Source: Chloroflexota bacterium
GTDB lineage: Bacteria > Chloroflexota > Anaerolineae > Aggregatilineales > Phototrophicaceae
NCBI GenBank assembly: GCA_003242205.1
Contig: QGUR01000179.1
Span: 1-9,042 of the forward strand
Direction of reading: 5' to 3'
DNA: 9,042 bases
Part shown: positions 6,692 to 9,042 of the stretch, piece after piece
Layout of the letters: each line of letters begins with the position of its first letter
How positions within the stretch are numbered: the first letter of the stretch is position 1
Translations under genes and position numbers: made by a program
The notes under the pieces: generated by a model
What the model saw: the letters and a program-made list of their open reading frames with translations, nothing else
The model's database searches: none
Told to the model about the DNA's origin: nothing

Positions 6692-6801
6692 GAAGTCGAA
6701 GCGTAGCGAGACCGCGCAGGGGTTAGGGGGTGAGGTTTTTGATTCACGCCCTGCCCGCGCTGAGTGCAGGTTACACGACTGTCGAACATCGCCCAACCGA
6801 C

Positions 6802-6830
6802 TTGGAAAGGTTGCCGTTTCGCCATATGAT
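6802..6830 (+). promoter_or_regulatory. Sigma70-like promoter for the CARDB-domain gene
   Basis: TTGGAA at 6802-6807 (four of six to TTGACA) and TATGAT at 6825-6830 (five of six to TATAAT) are separated by an optimal 17-base spacer. A start near 6837 would give a leader of about 40 bases before ATG 6877, which has its own ribosome site. Confidence 0.6.
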
Positions 6831-6876
6831 TAACGGAATAGTTTGGCGCGTCTTCCTACCCGGCTGAAGGACACAC

Positions 6877-8247
6877 ATGCTCAGATTCGTGTACATTCTC
6901 ACGGTCGCGATCTTCCTCGCCTTCCCCGTGGGCGCACAGGAAGACACGCAACCGCCTGACTACCAGATTTTTTCAATGCAGCAGCAACCGACGATCGAGA
7001 ACGGGCAGTTCACGGTCGCATTCGGCGTTTACAACATCGGCGGTCCGGCGGATACGGAAGCGACCGTAATCCTGACCGTTGCCACAACCGGCGAACAACT
7101 GGGCATCGAGACGATTGGCCCGATTCCCGCGCTCGGCACGGAAACGGTCGAATTCACCTTCGACGCCAGCCGGTTTGAACCGGGCAGCATGGTTTCGCTG
7201 CAGGCCAGTGTTGGCATCGGCGAAGTGGAGCCGCGCGAGGGGCCGACCATCAGCAATAACACCGTGCGGATCGGCATCACCATTCCTGAGAATATCGCCG
7301 CTGCCGCCGGTGATGGCGAAGACCAGGCCGATGGGGAATCCGGTTCCGCCATTACCATTCTCGGCACGAAAATTGAAATCGATCTTCAGGATCCGCTACA
7401 TGCCGGCATCGTGGCGGCGATTATCGTCATTTTACTGGTGCTGCTGTGGGTAACGACGATCATCCTGCGCCTGCTGTTCCAGAAATCGCCATCGCTTGGC
7501 CCGTGGCAGCCCCCTTACGCGATCCCGCCGATGCTCGATCCGGACTCGACAGCAGGACGCCGCCATTTGTGGCAGCCACACGCCCAGAACGACGCGCTGC
7601 TGCTCCCCTGCCAGGAAGGCACATATCACATTCGCAAACTGCTGCTCGGCACTGATGGCAAGATGCTTTCGGGCTGGCAGATCACGGCCATGCGCCTCAG
7701 CCAGTATGACATGTACGGGCGGGTAGCGCGGACGCACACCCACGCGCCCGGCGGGCTGGTGAAGCGGCTCGACCGCGCGGCGCACAAGGGCAACCTGGAC
7801 CGCGAACGGGCGTTGAAAATCGCACGCCCCATCGCGCGGAGCTTTGTTAGCAAGTTTGACAAGCGGCTCAGCAAGAAGAACGCGGGCTTGCCGGTCGCGC
7901 TCGACATCCGGCTGCGCGGCACGCATGGCGACGCGCGTATTCTGTTCGAACTATTCGGCTGTCGCCGCGGCGAGTGGGAACTGATCGACCATTGGGAACC
8001 CGAGGTCATCGTGGTTCACGGCGCGATACAGGAAAACTTCACCTACACCATGTTCGGCCAGAACCCCGGCGAAACCTATCGCGAGTACCGCCAGCGGCTG
8101 GAAGATGAAGTGGCGCAGATCTTCGCTGACATGCTGTTGCGCGAGCGCGCAACCGTGACCAGCCCCGCGCCGGTCGCGCCGATCCAGACGCCTTCAGTCG
8201 AACAATTCGTCCATCACGACACGGCCCCACACCCGCCCGCCAGCTAG
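6877..8247 (+). CDS. Membrane protein: signal peptide, CARDB-like extracellular domain, one TM helix, unknown cytoplasmic domain
   Basis: The product has 456 residues. A signal peptide covers residues 1-20 (cleavage after VGA). Residues about 28-135 resemble a CARDB-type Ig-like fold: strand pairs such as FTVAFGVYNIGGPADTEATV, the spacer PALGTETVEFTF, and an end SNNTVRIGI, as is usual for these bacterial adhesion-type modules. An acidic linker leads to a single strong transmembrane helix (about 176-198). The remaining roughly 255 residues face the cytoplasm and are rich in basic residues near 290-335, with a mixed alpha/beta look (ALDIRLRG, ARILFELFG, WELIDHWEPEVIVVHG) and a charged helix near the end. 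I do not recognise this part. ATG 6877 has GAAGGA at 6866-6871. The protein may link an outside ligand to an inside activity, but no function can be assigned. Its stop codon abuts the stop of the convergent fasciclin gene. Confidence 0.8.
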   Translation: MLRFVYILTVAIFLAFPVGAQEDTQPPDYQIFSMQQQPTIENGQFTVAFGVYNIGGPADTEATVILTVATTGEQLGIETIGPIPALGTETVEFTFDASRFEPGSMVSLQASVGIGEVEPREGPTISNNTVRIGITIPENIAAAAGDGEDQADGESGSAITILGTKIEIDLQDPLHAGIVAAIIVILLVLLWVTTIILRLLFQKSPSLGPWQPPYAIPPMLDPDSTAGRRHLWQPHAQNDALLLPCQEGTYHIRKLLLGTDGKMLSGWQITAMRLSQYDMYGRVARTHTHAPGGLVKRLDRAAHKGNLDRERALKIARPIARSFVSKFDKRLSKKNAGLPVALDIRLRGTHGDARILFELFGCRRGEWELIDHWEPEVIVVHGAIQENFTYTMFGQNPGETYREYRQRLEDEVAQIFADMLLRERATVTSPAPVAPIQTPSVEQFVHHDTAPHPPAS

Positions 8248-8664
8248 TCAGGTCAACGCCTGCGGCGGCAGAATGACCGCATCGACGACATGGATCAGGC
8301 CGTTGTCCGCCTCGAGGTCGGTCGCCGTGATCTGCGCGTCGTTGACATAGGCCACGCCCTCAATGCGGCGAACTTTCAGGTCGTCTCCCTGCATGGTCTT
8401 CAGGCGCTCGCGCGCCATCATGCGTTCCGCGGGCAGGCGTTCGGGCACGATATGATATGTTACCAGTGCGGTCAGGCCCTGAATGTCGGCCATGATCGTA
8501 TCCACAGCGCCTTCCGGAAGGCCGGCAAAGGCGTCATCGGTCGGCGCGAATACCGTCAGCGGCCCCAACTGATTGAACGTATCGGTCAGGTTAGACGCCT
8601 GAATTGCGCTGACGAAAGTGTTGAAGCGTCCATCTTCGATCAGAATGTCAAGCAGGCTGGCCAT
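8248..8664 (-). CDS. Fasciclin (FAS1) domain protein without signal peptide
   Basis: The product has 138 residues, almost exactly one FAS1 domain. The FAS1 H1 region is clear (GPLTVFAPTDDAFAGLP, from residue 34), then the YH motif (Tyr70-His71 in TYHIVPERL), then the H2 region near the end (NGLIHVVDAVILPP). FAS1 proteins usually act in adhesion outside the cell, but this one has no signal peptide or anchor. The start is set at the second of two adjacent ATG codons because GAGAGG (plus-strand 8670-8675) lies five bases upstream of it; the first ATG would begin at 8667. The frame stays open for a further 43 codons upstream, but that part is arginine-rich and unlike a leader. The DUF4397-like gene on the same strand ends 131 bases before this start. 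Confidence 0.85.
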   Translation of the reverse strand: MASLLDILIEDGRFNTFVSAIQASNLTDTFNQLGPLTVFAPTDDAFAGLPEGAVDTIMADIQGLTALVTYHIVPERLPAERMMARERLKTMQGDDLKVRRIEGVAYVNDAQITATDLEADNGLIHVVDAVILPPQALT

Positions 8665-8669
8665 CATGA

Positions 8670-8675
8670 CCTCTC
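8670..8675 (-). promoter_or_regulatory. Ribosome binding site deciding the fasciclin start
   Basis: GAGAGG on the minus strand sits five bases before the ATG ending at 8662 and only two before the preceding ATG. This favours the second ATG and excludes the longer upstream open frame. Confidence 0.55.
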
Positions 8676-8795
8676 TTGTGCGCGCTGCCTCTGGCAGTAC
8701 GGTTGTCTGGTATTGTGCGCCAGACGGGAGAAGTCGAAAACAGCCCCACCCGCCTGACGCGCTTTTCCCGAACCGGCAGATACGCCGGACGCTCA

Positions 8796-9042
8796 TTAAG
8801 TGCCGCTGCCGATGGTCGCCATATCGACCGGAACGACAACCGCCTGCGGGTTGCCGATCGTGCCGGACAGGGCGATGAAGTAGTTGGTATTGGCCGCCAG
8901 ATTCTCGCCGGCCAGATCGAAAACCACCGTGCCAGACGCGGGTTCGGCGGTTTCATCGCCCGGAACAACCGCGCCGCTGCCGCTGATGACGAAATCGAGA
9001 TCAGAAGAGGCGGCTGAGACCCCCATGACGAAAGCGCCATCG
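8796..9042 (-). CDS. C-terminal part of a probable DUF4397-like surface protein (partial)
   Basis: The frame is open to the right edge and ends at TAA (8798-8796), so only the last 81 or so residues are seen and the start lies beyond the window. An internal Met (codon 9026-9024) is not taken as the start because coding continues upstream of it (DGAFV). The visible part is small-residue and beta-strand rich: DLDFVISGSGAVVPGDET, then ASGTVVFDL, then LAANTNYFIALSGTIGNPQA and VVVPVDMATI. The NTNYFIALSGT segment resembles the repeated strand of DUF4397 domains in secreted bacterial proteins, and these often neighbour fasciclin domains. The match is by eye only and could instead be another Ig-like fold. 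Confidence 0.5.
   Translation of the reverse strand, partial: DGAFVMGVSAASSDLDFVISGSGAVVPGDETAEPASGTVVFDLAGENLAANTNYFIALSGTIGNPQAVVVPVDMATIGSGT

Larger units (their letters stand above)
6420..6737. repeat. Composite intergenic inverted-repeat element (MITE-like, no coding)
   Basis: The 36-base arms at 6420-6455 and 6702-6737 are inverted copies that match at 31 positions, with an AACCTCACC-type end on the outside. Between them lie smaller palindromes (listed separately) and an internal copy of the arm end at 6554-6572. No open frame inside resembles a protein. No target-site duplication is evident at the ends, and no transposase is present. The arrangement is like non-autonomous repeats scattered in intergenic regions of some Chloroflexota, though that comparison is from memory. 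With 6284-6343 it fills most of the 622-base gene-free stretch 6255-6876; the remainder (6738-6801) shows nothing recognisable. Confidence 0.65.

Noticed and set aside
6577..6825. Minus-strand open frame of 82 codons in the intergenic region
   Set aside because: It runs through the repeat arms and palindromes, has no convincing start signal and its translation resembles no protein.
6255..6876. CRISPR array in the repeat-rich gap
   Set aside because: The repeats are inverted, unequal in spacing and of differing length; there is no regular repeat-spacer pattern and no cas gene.
8773..8788. CCGGC/GCCGG hairpin after the DUF4397-like gene as a terminator
   Set aside because: The stem is only five base pairs and no T tract follows on the minus strand.

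Overview
The window looks like chromosomal DNA from a GC-rich bacterium, most likely a member of the Chloroflexota (an Anaerolineae or Aggregatilineales-type lineage). That assignment is an inference. It rests on the mix of secreted or membrane-anchored beta-propellers, a fasciclin-domain protein, a CARDB-like surface protein, an active/inactive M16 protease pair, and an intergenic repeat built from a CCTCACCCCC-type core. No phage, plasmid, CRISPR or transposase gene is visible.

Layout, left to right. The left edge (1-263) holds the C-terminal end of a cell-wall amidase, closed by a short hairpin terminator. A small glutaredoxin-like gene follows (309-662). Then comes a free-standing tRNA-Ser(GGA) gene (729-815) with a perfect extended -10 promoter and its own terminator. 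Next are a four-helix membrane protein resembling DUF3147 (907-1263) and, 26 bases later, a membrane-anchored NHL/SMP-30-type beta-propeller (1290-2312). Two M16 peptidase genes overlap by 14 bases (2392-3705 and 3692-4999). The first keeps the HxxEH zinc site and the second has lost it, so together they probably form a catalytic/non-catalytic heterodimer. A secreted PQQ-type sugar (sorbosone/aldose) dehydrogenase follows (5067-6254).

Bases 6255-6876 carry no gene. They hold a hairpin that probably ends the dehydrogenase transcript, then a composite inverted-repeat element (about 6420-6737) with 36-base arms and several nested palindromes. A good sigma70-like promoter (6802-6830) leads into a gene for a signal-peptide/CARDB/single-TM protein with a large unrecognised cytoplasmic domain (6877-8247).

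The right end is on the minus strand: a fasciclin domain protein without a signal peptide (8248-8664) and, upstream of it, the C-terminal part of a probable DUF4397-like surface protein cut by the window edge (8796-9042). The CARDB gene and the fasciclin gene converge with their stop codons directly adjacent.

Most of the content is recognisable cell-envelope and housekeeping material. I do not see a clear new defence or biosynthetic system. The parts most worth a second look are the intergenic repeat element, the unassigned cytoplasmic domain of the CARDB protein, and the odd fasciclin protein.
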